Source: Brachybacterium sp. FME24 (GTDB lineage Bacteria; Actinomycetota; Actinomycetes; Actinomycetales; Dermabacteraceae). Taken from it: DNA of 64,000 nucleotides. The stretch lies in NCBI RefSeq assembly GCF_014897705.1, contig NZ_JABUXV010000006.1:209762-273761 (forward strand), written 5' to 3'. Below, one piece after another: positions 1-8,503 of the stretch (its first letter is position 1; each line of letters opens with the position of its first letter). A model generated the notes under the pieces. It was not told where the DNA came from, did not search any database, and saw nothing but the letters and a program-made list of their open reading frames with translations. The translations under genes were made by a program, and so were the position numbers.

Positions 1-29
1 TGGCCGATGCCTGGGGTCTCGGCGCCTGA
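1..29 (+). CDS. possible 3' end of an upstream gene
   Basis: The first 29 bases can be read as the last codons of a gene ending in TGA at 27-29, with C-terminal residues ADAWGLGA. The stop lies 29 nt before the next start, as expected for neighbouring genes on one strand. Too little is present to name a product, and the reading could be chance. Confidence 0.25.
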
Positions 30-58
30 ACCGGCTCCGGTACCCGAAGAGGACCTCG

Positions 59-652
59 ATGACGCCGCCCGCCTCTCTGCGTGCACGCGGGATCGCTGCC
101 ACCGCGTCGGTCACCGTCGCAGTGCTCGCTCTGGCGGGCTGCGGTCTGCTCGGCGGATCTGACCGCGGCGGATCGGAGATGGAGTACGACGAGGAGAGCG
201 GGCGGTACTTCCACCCCGAGCTCGTCACGCAGTCCACTGCCCTGATCGATGAGCATTTCCCGCAGATCACGGAGGTGCAGGACCTGACGATCAGCGAGGG
301 ACAGTTCACCGACCCGGACGAGCGAGTCGTGATCCCCGCCCCGGACGACTACTGGTGGCAGGCGGTGATCGGCCTGAAGGCCGAGGAGATCGACAGTCTG
401 TGGAGAGCCGGCCGAGCGGCGCAGAAGTCAGACGGGGGCACGGGCTCCGCACCCGAGGTCATGAGCGACGAGGAGCTGTTCGCGATCATCGTGCCCACCC
501 TCGAGACCGTGATCCCGTCCTGCCCGAGCGGGTGGATCCCGGTGGGCAGGGCCCTCGCGGAATCGGAGATCACCGAGGCCGGTGACATGCTGGAGGCAGC
601 GGTCCTCTGCGAAGGCGGGAGCCACCTGATCATCGCCGCCCACGACATGTGA
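59..652 (+). CDS. secreted lipoprotein of unknown function
   Basis: A 197-aa protein with a signal peptide (residues 1-27) ending in a lipobox, LAGC, with Cys28 as the expected lipidation site. It should be anchored to the outer face of the cytoplasmic membrane. The mature part is acidic, with no enzyme motif I recognise. It carries two further cysteines in its C-terminal third (SCPSG and VLCEGG), which could form a disulfide. The ATG at 59 follows a plausible ribosome site (AAGAGGA, 5 nt away). It converges with the next gene, which reads the other way. Lipoprotein status is well supported; the role is unknown. Confidence 0.8.
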   Translation: MTPPASLRARGIAATASVTVAVLALAGCGLLGGSDRGGSEMEYDEESGRYFHPELVTQSTALIDEHFPQITEVQDLTISEGQFTDPDERVVIPAPDDYWWQAVIGLKAEEIDSLWRAGRAAQKSDGGTGSAPEVMSDEELFAIIVPTLETVIPSCPSGWIPVGRALAESEITEAGDMLEAAVLCEGGSHLIIAAHDM

Positions 653-709
653 GCAGCCGCCGCGCCGCTCCGGCAGGTCGCTGTGGGACCCGGCCGCACC
701 GACGGGGAC

Positions 710-1525
710 TCAGGTCGAGCGGAGGCGCACGATCAGCCCGGCGTGATCGCTCGCGGCGCGGCCGTCGATCTCATGCACCCGTGCCGTGTACGACTCGACG
801 ACCAACCCGCGCGAGAGGACCCAGTCGATCCGCTCCCCGCCGACGGTCGGTGGTCCGTAGTCCGGGAAGGTGCCGATGTCCTCCCCGTCCGAGGTCGCCG
901 CGACATCGTGCGCGTCCTCGAAACCGGCATCGCGCAGCACGCGCCACGCGGTGCTGTCCCCGCCGGCGGCGTTGAAGTCCCCCATGAGCACCACGGGGGC
1001 CCCGTCGGCCGCCTCGCGCAGACGCTGCGCGATCACCCCGGCGCCCTTCTCCCGTGCGACATGGCCCGCGTGGTCGAGATGGGTCACGGCCAGGACCAGC
1101 TCCTGATCGGTCATGAGGTCGCGAACGCGTGCCCACACAGCAATGCGGGGGCAGTGACCGTCCCAGCCCACCGAGCCCATCAGCTCCGGCTGCTCGGAGA
1201 TCCAGAACTGGTCCCACTCGAGCAGCTCGAAGCGTTCACGACGCAGGAACAGCAGGTTGTGCTCCCCGTGGCTGCCGCCCTCCCGACCGAAGCCGAGCCG
1301 CAGGTGCGTCTGCCCCAACGTCTCGTCGAGCACCGGGATCTGCGAGGGAAGCACCTCCTGGGTCCCCACGACATCGGCATCGGTCCCGCGCAGCAGGTCC
1401 ACCAGCACCGGGGCCCGGTCACCCCAGTGGTCGGAGTCGCCGGAACGGGTGACAGGACGCTCGAGACGGATGTTCTGGGTGAGCAGGCGCAGGGCGTTCG
1501 ACGGGCCGGGATCGGTGGAAGTCAT
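710..1525 (-). CDS. endonuclease/exonuclease/phosphatase family protein
   Basis: A 271-aa protein of the metal-dependent EEP superfamily (DNase I, exonuclease III, sphingomyelinase fold). The family residues appear in order: LLTQNIR (Asn), VGTQEV (metal-binding Glu), AVTHLDH (His), MGDFNA (Asp and Asn), RIDWVL and the terminal ASDHAGL (Asp-His). There is no signal peptide, so it is probably cytoplasmic. Substrate cannot be told from sequence; nucleic acid or a phosphodiester/phosphomonoester are possible. I chose the ATG at 1525 rather than an in-frame ATG six codons upstream because a -10-like CAGGAT ends exactly 6 nt before it, the leaderless spacing seen at other genes here. Confidence 0.85.
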   Translation of the reverse strand: MTSTDPGPSNALRLLTQNIRLERPVTRSGDSDHWGDRAPVLVDLLRGTDADVVGTQEVLPSQIPVLDETLGQTHLRLGFGREGGSHGEHNLLFLRRERFELLEWDQFWISEQPELMGSVGWDGHCPRIAVWARVRDLMTDQELVLAVTHLDHAGHVAREKGAGVIAQRLREAADGAPVVLMGDFNAAGGDSTAWRVLRDAGFEDAHDVAATSDGEDIGTFPDYGPPTVGGERIDWVLSRGLVVESYTARVHEIDGRAASDHAGLIVRLRST

Positions 1526-1621
1526 ACCTCCATCCTGTCGCACGGACCACGCTCATGACACCCTGTGACGCACTATGACCCCTCGAGTCGCATGCTGCCG
1601 TGCACCCGCCGCCGGTGCCTG

Positions 1622-1627
1622 CATAAT
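1622..1627 (+). promoter_or_regulatory. -10 element of a leaderless promoter for the SAM hydrolase/ECF operon
   Basis: CATAAT ends 6 nt before the ATG at 1634 and no Shine-Dalgarno sequence lies between. Transcription would begin at or next to the start codon. No good -35 box is visible. The same geometry recurs at several other genes in the window, which supports the call. Confidence 0.45.
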
Positions 1628-1633
1628 TCCGTT

Positions 1634-2473
1634 ATGAGCGCACTTGTCCTGCAGTCCGACTTCGGTCTCGACGACGGCGCGGTCAGCGCGATGTACGGCG
1701 TGGCCGTCGGCGTCGATCCCGCCCTGCGGATCCACGACGTCACCCACAACATCCCGCCCTACGACATCTGGGAGGGTTCTTACCGGCTCGCGCAGGTGCT
1801 CACCTATTGGCCCAACGGCACGGTGTTCGTCTCCGTCGTCGACCCCGGCGTGGGCTCGGACCGCCTCTCCGTCGTCGCCCGCACCATGACCGGGCACTAT
1901 GTGGTCACTCCGGACAACGGAACCCTCACCCATCTCGAGAACATCTTCGGCATCACCGAGGTGCGCGAGATCGACGAGACCCGCAATCGGCGCCCCGGCT
2001 CCGAGGAGTCCTACACCTTCCATGGTCGGGACATCTACGCGTTCACCGGTGCCCGTCTCGCCTCCGGCGCGACCACCTTCGAGGAGGTCGGCCCACTCCT
2101 CGACCTCGCACACATGGTGCGTCTGCCGGTGACCGAGCCCGCACTCCGGGACGGCACCGTGATCGGCACCATCGACACCCTCGACGTGCGCTACGGCTCC
2201 CTGTGGACCTCGATCCCGCGCGCTCTGTTCCGCGAGCTCGGTGTGGAGGCGGGTGACCGGGTGACCGTTCGGGTCCACCACCACGACACCGTCGTGCACG
2301 CCGCTCAAGTCACCTACGCACGCAGCTTCGCAGCGGTCGAGGTGGGCGAGTCGCTGCTGTACGTGAACTCCCTGGATCGGATGGCGATCGCCATCAACCG
2401 CGGCAACTACGCCCGCGCGTTCTCCCTGGACACCGGCGCCTCGTGGCACGTCACGCTGGTCCCTGTGCGCTGA
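1634..2473 (+). CDS. SAM hydroxide adenosyltransferase (DUF62), adenosine-forming SAM hydrolase
   Basis: A 279-aa member of the DUF62 family, related to the fluorinase and chlorinase enzymes but using water: S-adenosylmethionine plus hydroxide gives adenosine and L-methionine. The N-terminal QSDFGLDDGAVSAMYGV block, the VVDPGVGS and VTPDNGTLTHL segments, and FHGRDIYAFTGARLASG (the Arg-His part of the family's Asp-Arg-His set) are all present, followed by the smaller C-terminal beta domain. The translation could start further upstream, but the ATG at 1634 directly begins the conserved domain. It is the first gene of a four-gene run with an ECF transporter (next gene 27 nt downstream), suggesting the transporter moves a SAM-derived or methionine-related compound. 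Confidence 0.9.
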   Translation: MSALVLQSDFGLDDGAVSAMYGVAVGVDPALRIHDVTHNIPPYDIWEGSYRLAQVLTYWPNGTVFVSVVDPGVGSDRLSVVARTMTGHYVVTPDNGTLTHLENIFGITEVREIDETRNRRPGSEESYTFHGRDIYAFTGARLASGATTFEEVGPLLDLAHMVRLPVTEPALRDGTVIGTIDTLDVRYGSLWTSIPRALFRELGVEAGDRVTVRVHHHDTVVHAAQVTYARSFAAVEVGESLLYVNSLDRMAIAINRGNYARAFSLDTGASWHVTLVPVR

Positions 2474-2500
2474 CCGCTCCTCCTCACCGAAGGACACCTC

Positions 2501-3055
2501 ATGATCCGCTCCCACTCCCCCGTGACCCAGGTGGTCGCCATCGGCATCGGCGCCGCCCTGTTCTTCGTACTCGGCCGATTCGCCGCGATCCCGACGCCGA
2601 TCCCCAACACGTCGATCAACATCCAGTACGCGGTCCTCGCCGTGTTCGCCGTGCTCTACGGTCCGCTGGTGGGCGCGCTGGCCGGTGTCATCGGTCATCT
2701 CCTGATCGACATGACGGGGTACGGCATCTGGATCAGTTGGGAGCTCGCCTCCGGCGCGTTCGGCCTGGTCGTGGGCCTGCTCATGCTTCGGAACCTGATT
2801 GCGGAGGGAGAATTCCCACGGGCGGTCGCCGTGCGCTTCATCCTCGCGATCCTCCTGGCCAACGCTGTTGCCTGGCTCCTCATCGCGCCGCTCGGGGACG
2901 TTCTGTTCTACTCCGAACCCGCCGGCAAGGTGTGGGCACAGGGCGCCCTAGCCTTCGCCGCCAACTCGGTCACCGCATGCGTGCTGGGCACCATCATCCT
3001 GTCGGTCTACGCCCGTACCCGCACCAGGACCGGGTCGCTGAGCCACGATCAGTGA
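2501..3055 (+). CDS. ECF transporter S component, UPF0397 family (MtsA-like)
   Basis: A 184-aa integral membrane protein with about five hydrophobic segments, starting VTQVVAIGIGAALFFVLG and containing the IPTPIPNTSINIQYAVLA and GALAGVIGHLLIDM blocks typical of UPF0397 (PF07155). These are substrate-binding subunits of energy-coupling-factor transporters. Databases often label the family 'riboflavin', while regulon studies, as I recall them, name it MtsA, the S component of a methionine-regulated ECF transporter. The gene sits between a SAM hydrolase and its own ATPase and T component, so it is a dedicated (group I) system. Substrate is inferred only: methionine, a methionine precursor, or adenosine/SAM breakdown product. 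Confidence 0.85.
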   Translation: MIRSHSPVTQVVAIGIGAALFFVLGRFAAIPTPIPNTSINIQYAVLAVFAVLYGPLVGALAGVIGHLLIDMTGYGIWISWELASGAFGLVVGLLMLRNLIAEGEFPRAVAVRFILAILLANAVAWLLIAPLGDVLFYSEPAGKVWAQGALAFAANSVTACVLGTIILSVYARTRTRTGSLSHDQ

Positions 3056-4905
3056 TGCCCTCGCATACCCGGGACGCGGAGGGTGCTGCCCCGCTGATCG
3101 AGCTGGCCGAGTACTCCTTCCAATACCGCGCCCAGTCGGAGCCGACCCTGCACGACATCGATCTCACGGTGCGCCGCGGGGAGAAGATCGCGATCGTCGG
3201 GGCCTCCGGATCCGGTAAGTCCACGCTGATCAGCGCGATCAACGGGCTGATCCCCCATCACCATCGCGGCACCACCCACGGCACGGTCCGCGTCGGCGGA
3301 CAGGACCCGGCCACGGTGCCCCTGGTGTCGACGGCCTCCGTGGTCGGCACCGTGCTGCAGGACAGCAACAGCCAGTTCGTGGGGCTCACCGTCGCCGAGG
3401 ACGTGGCCTTCAGCCTCGAGAATCAGCAGGTCCCCCACGACGAGATGCCCGCGCGGATCGCCCAGGCCGCCTCGCTCGCGGGGATCGGGGACCGTCTGGA
3501 CGCCTCCCCGCAGGACCTCTCCGGCGGGCAGAAGCAGCGGGTCGCGATCGCCGGCGTGCTGGTCGACGACGTCGAGGTGCTCCTGCTGGACGAACCGCTC
3601 GCGAACCTCGACCCCGCCGCAGGGCGCGCCACCGTCGAACTCCTCGACGACCTGCACCGCGAGCGCGGGACGACGATCGTCATCGTCGAGCACCGGCTCG
3701 AGGACGTGCTGCACCGCGACGTGGACCGGATCGTGCTGATGGCCGATGGTCGGATCATCGCCGATGCACCGCCCGATGATCTCCTCGCCTCCGGTCTGCT
3801 CGAGGAGCACGGGATCCGTCCACCCCTGCACGTCGCCGCACTGCGCCATGCCGGGGAGCCGGTCACCGCCGCCCAGCGTCCCTCCCGCAGCGCCGACATC
3901 GACCTGACCTCCGCGCAGATCGCCGCGGTACGCACATGGGTCGACGCAGGGACCCACGGCCCAGGATCTCCGACGACCGACGGATCCACGCCCGGCCCGG
4001 CCCCCGGATCGGGCGAGCCCGGAGCACCCGGCACCGTGTCGACGCCGGCAGAGGCACCGCACGCCCCTCTCGCCCTCGATCTGCACGCGGTGCGCTGCGA
4101 GGTCCCTGTCGGTCCCGCGCGCACTGCCGTCCTGCTCGAGGGCATCACCGCCTCGGTGCGCCGCGGCGAGATGATCGGAGTCCTGGGTTCCAACGGTGCC
4201 GGCAAGTCCACGCTCGCCCGCGTGATCTGCGGGGCCGAGGCCCTCAGCGGAGGGAAAGTGCTCATCGGTGGGGTCGATGCGCACGGTTGGAGCGTCACCG
4301 AACGTGGCAAGCGGGTCGGTTTCGTGCTTCAGGAGCCTGGCCAGATGATCTCCCAACCGCAGGTGACCGATGAGATCGCCCTGGGCCTGCGCGCCCAGGG
4401 CCTCGAGGCGGAGGAGATCTCGCGACGCACCACCGTGGTGCTGGAGGCCTGTGGGCTGACGCCCTTCCGCACCTGGCCGGTCTCCGCGCTCAGCCACGGT
4501 CAGAAGAAGCGCGTGACCATCGCCTCTGTGCTCGCCCTCGAGCCCGAGGTGCTGATCCTCGACGAGCCCACCGCGGGGCAGGACTTCGCGCACTACTCCG
4601 AGTTCATGGGATTCCTACGGACGCTGAACGCCACTGGCACCACCGTCGTCCTCATCACCCACGACATGCACTTGGCGGTCGAGCACACCGAGCGGGTGCT
4701 CGTCCTGTCCGCCGGCCGCCTGCTGGCCGATGCGGACCCGGCCGTCGTGCTCACCGACCCCGAGCTCACCCGCCGTGCGGATCTCGTGACCACAGGCCTG
4801 TACGACCTGGCGCGCCGCTGCGACATCGCCGACCCCCACGCCCTGGTGCACCGCTTCGTCCAGGCCGACCGGGCCGACCAGGCCGACAGCGAGGCGTGCC
4901 GATGA
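3055..4905 (+). CDS. ECF transporter duplicated ATPase (MtsB/YkoD type)
   Basis: A 616-aa energy-coupling ATPase made of two fused ABC domains. Domain 1 has Walker A GASGSGKST at residues 49-57, signature LSGGQKQR and Walker B LLLDEP. Domain 2, after a Pro/Gly-rich linker (about residues 300-340), has Walker A GSNGAGKST, a variant signature LSHGQKKR, and Walker B LILDEPTAGQD. Such fused ATPases drive group I ECF importers. The ATG at 3055 overlaps the preceding TGA by one base (TGATG), so translation is coupled, and the 3' end overlaps the T component by 4 nt (ATGA). A much longer upstream reading exists in frame but covers the S-component gene and is not real. Confidence 0.92.
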   Translation: MPSHTRDAEGAAPLIELAEYSFQYRAQSEPTLHDIDLTVRRGEKIAIVGASGSGKSTLISAINGLIPHHHRGTTHGTVRVGGQDPATVPLVSTASVVGTVLQDSNSQFVGLTVAEDVAFSLENQQVPHDEMPARIAQAASLAGIGDRLDASPQDLSGGQKQRVAIAGVLVDDVEVLLLDEPLANLDPAAGRATVELLDDLHRERGTTIVIVEHRLEDVLHRDVDRIVLMADGRIIADAPPDDLLASGLLEEHGIRPPLHVAALRHAGEPVTAAQRPSRSADIDLTSAQIAAVRTWVDAGTHGPGSPTTDGSTPGPAPGSGEPGAPGTVSTPAEAPHAPLALDLHAVRCEVPVGPARTAVLLEGITASVRRGEMIGVLGSNGAGKSTLARVICGAEALSGGKVLIGGVDAHGWSVTERGKRVGFVLQEPGQMISQPQVTDEIALGLRAQGLEAEEISRRTTVVLEACGLTPFRTWPVSALSHGQKKRVTIASVLALEPEVLILDEPTAGQDFAHYSEFMGFLRTLNATGTTVVLITHDMHLAVEHTERVLVLSAGRLLADADPAVVLTDPELTRRADLVTTGLYDLARRCDIADPHALVHRFVQADRADQADSEACR

Positions 4906-5732
4906 GCACCCCCGTCCTGGGATACATCGACCGGCCCGGTCCGCTGCACGCGCTGTCCGGCGTCTCCAAGCTGGTGCTTGCTCTCGGCGTGGTCCTCGGG
5001 GCGATGATCGGCTTCGACGTGCGCTACCTCGCGGTGGTCGCTGCCGGGTCGATCGCCCTGTGGGGACTCTCCCGGGTGCGGCTGCGCGACCTCGCCCTGG
5101 TGCTGTGGCTGATCGCGATCTTCGCGACCCTGAACAACATCGGGATCTTCCTGTTCGCGCCCGGCTACGGCACCGAACTGTTCGGCACCCGCCATGTGCT
5201 GGTCGCGGGCCCGTGGCACTGGGACGTCACCGCAGAGCAGCTGTTCTACCAGCTCACCGTCACGCTGAAGTACGTCGCGGTGCTGCCCTCGGTGCTGTTG
5301 TTCGTGGCCACCACCCGGCCTCCGGAGTTCGCCTCCTCGCTGGCCCGGATCGGTGTGCCCTACCGGTTCGCGTACGCGATCTCCCTCGCCCTGCGCTACA
5401 TCCCCGACGTGCAGCGGGAGTTCCGCACCATCTCCCTGGCGCAGCAGGCGCGGGGCCTGGACATCAGCCGTGCCGTCGGCCTCCGCACCCGGGCGCGGAA
5501 CCTCGGCTCGACGCTGATGCCGTTGCTGATGGGCACCTTCGACCGCATCGAATCGATCTCCGCCGCGATGGAGCTGCGGGGGTTCGGTCGTGGCCCGGGC
5601 CGCACCTGGCTGGTGCGCCGTGCGCTGCGCCCGCCCGACGTGCTGGTGATGCTCGCGGCCGGGCTGCTGGTCGCCGCGCCGATCGTGCTGCTGGGCGTCA
5701 ACGGCGGACGGTTCTGGAACCCCTTCGGCTGA
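4902..5732 (+). CDS. ECF transporter T component (MtsC/CbiQ-like)
   Basis: A 276-aa membrane protein of the CbiQ/EcfT family. It has several N-terminal transmembrane segments, then the cytoplasmic coupling helices with the two Ala-Arg-Gly type signatures: QQARGLDISRAV near residue 180 and MELRGFGRGPGRT near residue 225. These bind the grooves of the ATPase. The ATG at 4902 overlaps the ATPase stop codon (ATGA); an ATG two codons upstream is also possible. It completes the S-A-A-T set and closes the operon begun by the SAM hydrolase. Confidence 0.9.
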   Translation: MSTPVLGYIDRPGPLHALSGVSKLVLALGVVLGAMIGFDVRYLAVVAAGSIALWGLSRVRLRDLALVLWLIAIFATLNNIGIFLFAPGYGTELFGTRHVLVAGPWHWDVTAEQLFYQLTVTLKYVAVLPSVLLFVATTRPPEFASSLARIGVPYRFAYAISLALRYIPDVQREFRTISLAQQARGLDISRAVGLRTRARNLGSTLMPLLMGTFDRIESISAAMELRGFGRGPGRTWLVRRALRPPDVLVMLAAGLLVAAPIVLLGVNGGRFWNPFG

Positions 5733-5790
5733 GCTCCCCGGCGGCCGCGGCCTCGACCGCACGAGCGAGGTGGAGCGCCGGAAGCCTGGC

Positions 5791-6628
5791 ATGCTGGTGC
5801 CCATGGCACCTCGGCCCCTCGCAGACCTCCCCGTGCACGACACCCCGACGGTCGGGATGCTGCCGGCCGCGGGTGTGTCGCTGTCCGCATTCCTGCTGTT
5901 CGGGCTGCAGCTGCCCGGGTGGGGGCACGCGGTGCTCCTGCTCAGCCTGGTCGGCGCCTACGTCGTCTCGCGTGAGCTCGCCAAGGATCTGTCCCTGATC
6001 GGCCTCGGCATCGCGATCATCTCGATCACCTCGGTGAAGGCGGACGTGGATTGGGACCGCTTCGCCGTGATCGGCACAGTGCTGCTGCTTGCCCTCTCGG
6101 TGCCGATCCTGGTGGACCGTCTGGTCCTCCGACGTCGGGCGATCCGGTTCCCGTGGCGTCCCGGGCAGGCGTGGACCCGGCTCGAGAAGGGGTACATCGT
6201 CGCCGTCCCGGTGCTGGGCTGGCTGATCCTGCCGTTCTACTTCATCACGTCCGGTGCGTACGAGAACTGGCCGCACATCACCGGCGGGAGCGAGCTGGCG
6301 CGGTTCTTCGTGGGCGTGAACTTCGTGGGCACGTGGGACGAGCTGTTCTTCATCTGCACCTGTTTCACGCTCCTGCGCCGACATTTCGGCGTGTGGGTCG
6401 CGAACGTGCTGCAAGCGATCATCTTCGTCTCGTTCCTCTGGGAGCTCGGGTATCAGGCGTGGGGCCCCCTCCTCACCGCCCCCCTTCGCACTGCTCCAAG
6501 GCTGGCTCTTCACCAGGACGGGTTCCCTGCTGTACGTGCTGATCGTGCACCTGCTCTTCGACGTGGTCGTCTTCCTCGCCATCGTCCACGCGCACAACCC
6601 GGGCGCGATCCCGATCTTCCTCGTCTGA
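5791..6628 (+). pseudogene. CPBP-like polytopic membrane protein, frameshifted in a C6 run
   Basis: Reading from the ATG at 5791 (GGAAG 6 nt upstream) gives a multi-pass membrane protein up to about 6478, including GTWDELFFICTCFTLLRRHF and ANVLQAIIFVSFLWELGYQ. After a run of six C (6479-6484) this frame turns into a Pro/Arg-rich tail with no membrane character. Removing one C restores the other frame, which continues with ALLQGWLFTRTGSLLYV, then IVHLLFDVVVFLAIVHAH, and stops with TGA at 6626-6628. The arrangement (Glu near the middle, HxxFD in the last helix) resembles CPBP/Abi intramembrane proteases, but the usual double-Glu motif is weak, so the family is tentative. The extra base is either a real mutation or a homopolymer sequencing error. 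Confidence 0.65.
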
Positions 6629-6671
6629 TCTTCCTCGGCAGCGCGGTCGCGGCAGCCGCAGCGGCAGACGC

Positions 6672-7130
6672 TCACCCCGCAGCGAGCACCTCGCGCAGCC
6701 TTTCCAGAGTGGCCGGGATCCCGGCCCGCGCCGCCTTCTGGCGCACGGCGATCTCCTCCTCGGCGCGCTGCCCGTAGCGCTCGGCGAACGCCGTCTCCAG
6801 GAGCGGTGTCGTGCGGGTGTACTCCGTCAGCTCAGTGCCTCCGGGGACGGCCCGCAGACGGAAACCCCATTCGACCCGGCCAGGGCCCACGGACCACGCG
6901 AAGTGCTCGCCGGGCACGTCGGCCACGACCGCCGAGGTCGTGCTCCACTCCCGCTCGGGGGTGCGGTTGTCCCCGGTGAACCGGGCACCGACTCCCCGGG
7001 CATCGCTGTCCCACGTGCAGCGGCGGCACTGCGGGCTCCACTCCCCCGTGCGAGTGACGTCGCTGATCACGGCGTAGACCGCCATCGGTGAAGCGGGGAC
7101 GACGACGGACTCCTGGAGCGCATAGGTCAT
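6672..7130 (-). CDS. SRPBCC (START-like) family protein
   Basis: A 152-aa protein with the polyketide cyclase/SRPBCC pattern: an N-terminal strand followed by VVPASPMAVYAVISDVTRTGEWSP, a central section ending in EHFAWSVGPGRVEWGFRLR, and a long C-terminal helix. These small proteins form a hydrophobic cavity that binds lipids or other apolar ligands; the ligand here is unknown. A CAGAAT hexamer at 7137-7142 (minus strand) ends 6 nt before the ATG, and there is no ribosome site, so it is probably leaderless and transcribed separately from the TRAP operon 42 nt upstream. Confidence 0.8.
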   Translation of the reverse strand: MTYALQESVVVPASPMAVYAVISDVTRTGEWSPQCRRCTWDSDARGVGARFTGDNRTPEREWSTTSAVVADVPGEHFAWSVGPGRVEWGFRLRAVPGGTELTEYTRTTPLLETAFAERYGQRAEEEIAVRQKAARAGIPATLERLREVLAAG

Positions 7131-7172
7131 GACCCCATTCTGCGCCGATCGGGCCGCGGATCGTCGTCCACG

Positions 7173-8501
7173 TCATTCGCTGGACATTCCCAGCAGGTGC
7201 GGGATGAACATCGAGATCTGCGGGACGAACATGATCAGCAGCAGACCGATCACGAGCGGCACGTAGAACGGCAGCAGGCGCATGATCACCGGCTCGACCT
7301 TCATCCGGCCCACCCGGGCCCCGACGAACAGGATCACGCCGACCGGCGGAGTGATCGTGCCCAGGCACAGGTTGAAGGTGAGCATCAGACCGAAGTGGAT
7401 CGGATCCACCCCCAGCTCGAGCGCGACCGGCAGGAAGATCGGGGTGAAGATCAGGATCGCCGGGGTCGGGTCCATGAACATGCCCACCACCAGCAGCGCC
7501 AGCATCATCAGCAGCAGCACGATAATCGGGGAGCTCGAGACGCCCAGCAGCGTGGTGGAGATGAACTGCGGGATGGTCGCGTAGGCGAGCACCCATCCGA
7601 GCACGCCGGACACAGCGATCAGCAGCAGCACCACGGCTGTAGTCCTGGTCGCCGCTAGGATCACGGCCGGCAGCTTCTTCACGGTCAGTTCGCGGTAGAG
7701 GAAGCCCAGTACCAGCGAGTAGACGACCGCGATCACGGCGGACTCGGTGGCGGTGAAGAACCCGGCCACGAGGCCGCCGATGACGATCACCATCATCAAG
7801 ATGGCCGGCACGGCGGCCAGGACGGTGCGCAGCGCGATGGCGAGGGTGAGCTCACCGCGCGCCGTCTCGGTGCCGGACCCCACCAGCTCCGGGCGTCTCT
7901 TCGCGGCCACCCAGACCATGACCAGGCAGGCGAGCATCCAGACCAGCCCCGGCCCGTACCCGGCTGCGAACAGGGTCGCCACCGAGGTCGAGGACGCCAG
8001 TGAGTACACGATCAGCGTGTTCGACGGAGCGATCAGCATTCCCGAGGGGGCGGAGGCCACATTCACCGCGGAGGCGAAGGCCGGGTCGTACCCCTCCTCG
8101 CGCTGCCGCGGGCCGAGGATGCCGCCCACCGCGGCGGCCGAGGCGACAGCCGCGCCGGAGACGGAGCCGAACAGGGCGTTGGCGACCACGTTGGTCTGCG
8201 CCAGGGATCCGGGCATCCGGCCCACGACGACTTTTGCGGCATCGATCAGCCGGGCCGCGACGCCGCCGGTGTTCATGAGCTGACCGGCCAGCACGAAGAA
8301 GGGGATCGCGAGCAGGGAGAACGAGTTCGCGCCCGTGAACATCTGCTGGGCGGAGACGAACACGGCCGGTTCGATGCCGATGACGGCGATGAGCGCCACC
8401 ACGGACGGGAGACCGATCGCGATGGCGATCGGGGCGCCGATAGCGATGAGGACGAAGATGCCGATGATCAGGATGATCCCGGCGAGCATGGCGGGATCCA
8501 T
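7173..8501 (-). CDS. dctM: TRAP transporter large permease subunit (DctM)
   Basis: A 442-aa membrane protein with about 12 hydrophobic segments. It matches the DctM family: AIAIGLPSVVALIAV near the start, NTGGVAARLIDAAKVVVG, the GAAVASAAAVGGILGP stretch, and the conserved end segment TITPPVGVILFVGAR. It is the sodium-coupled transport subunit of a tripartite ATP-independent periplasmic-type importer. It is the last gene of a three-gene set: binding protein, small permease, large permease. It starts 2 nt after the small-permease stop codon, with AAGGAG as ribosome site inside the preceding gene. Substrate is set by the binding protein and is unknown. Confidence 0.93.
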   Translation of the reverse strand: MDPAMLAGIILIIGIFVLIAIGAPIAIAIGLPSVVALIAVIGIEPAVFVSAQQMFTGANSFSLLAIPFFVLAGQLMNTGGVAARLIDAAKVVVGRMPGSLAQTNVVANALFGSVSGAAVASAAAVGGILGPRQREEGYDPAFASAVNVASAPSGMLIAPSNTLIVYSLASSTSVATLFAAGYGPGLVWMLACLVMVWVAAKRRPELVGSGTETARGELTLAIALRTVLAAVPAILMMVIVIGGLVAGFFTATESAVIAVVYSLVLGFLYRELTVKKLPAVILAATRTTAVVLLLIAVSGVLGWVLAYATIPQFISTTLLGVSSSPIIVLLLMMLALLVVGMFMDPTPAILIFTPIFLPVALELGVDPIHFGLMLTFNLCLGTITPPVGVILFVGARVGRMKVEPVIMRLLPFYVPLVIGLLLIMFVPQISMFIPHLLGMSSE

Positions 8502-8503
8502 GA

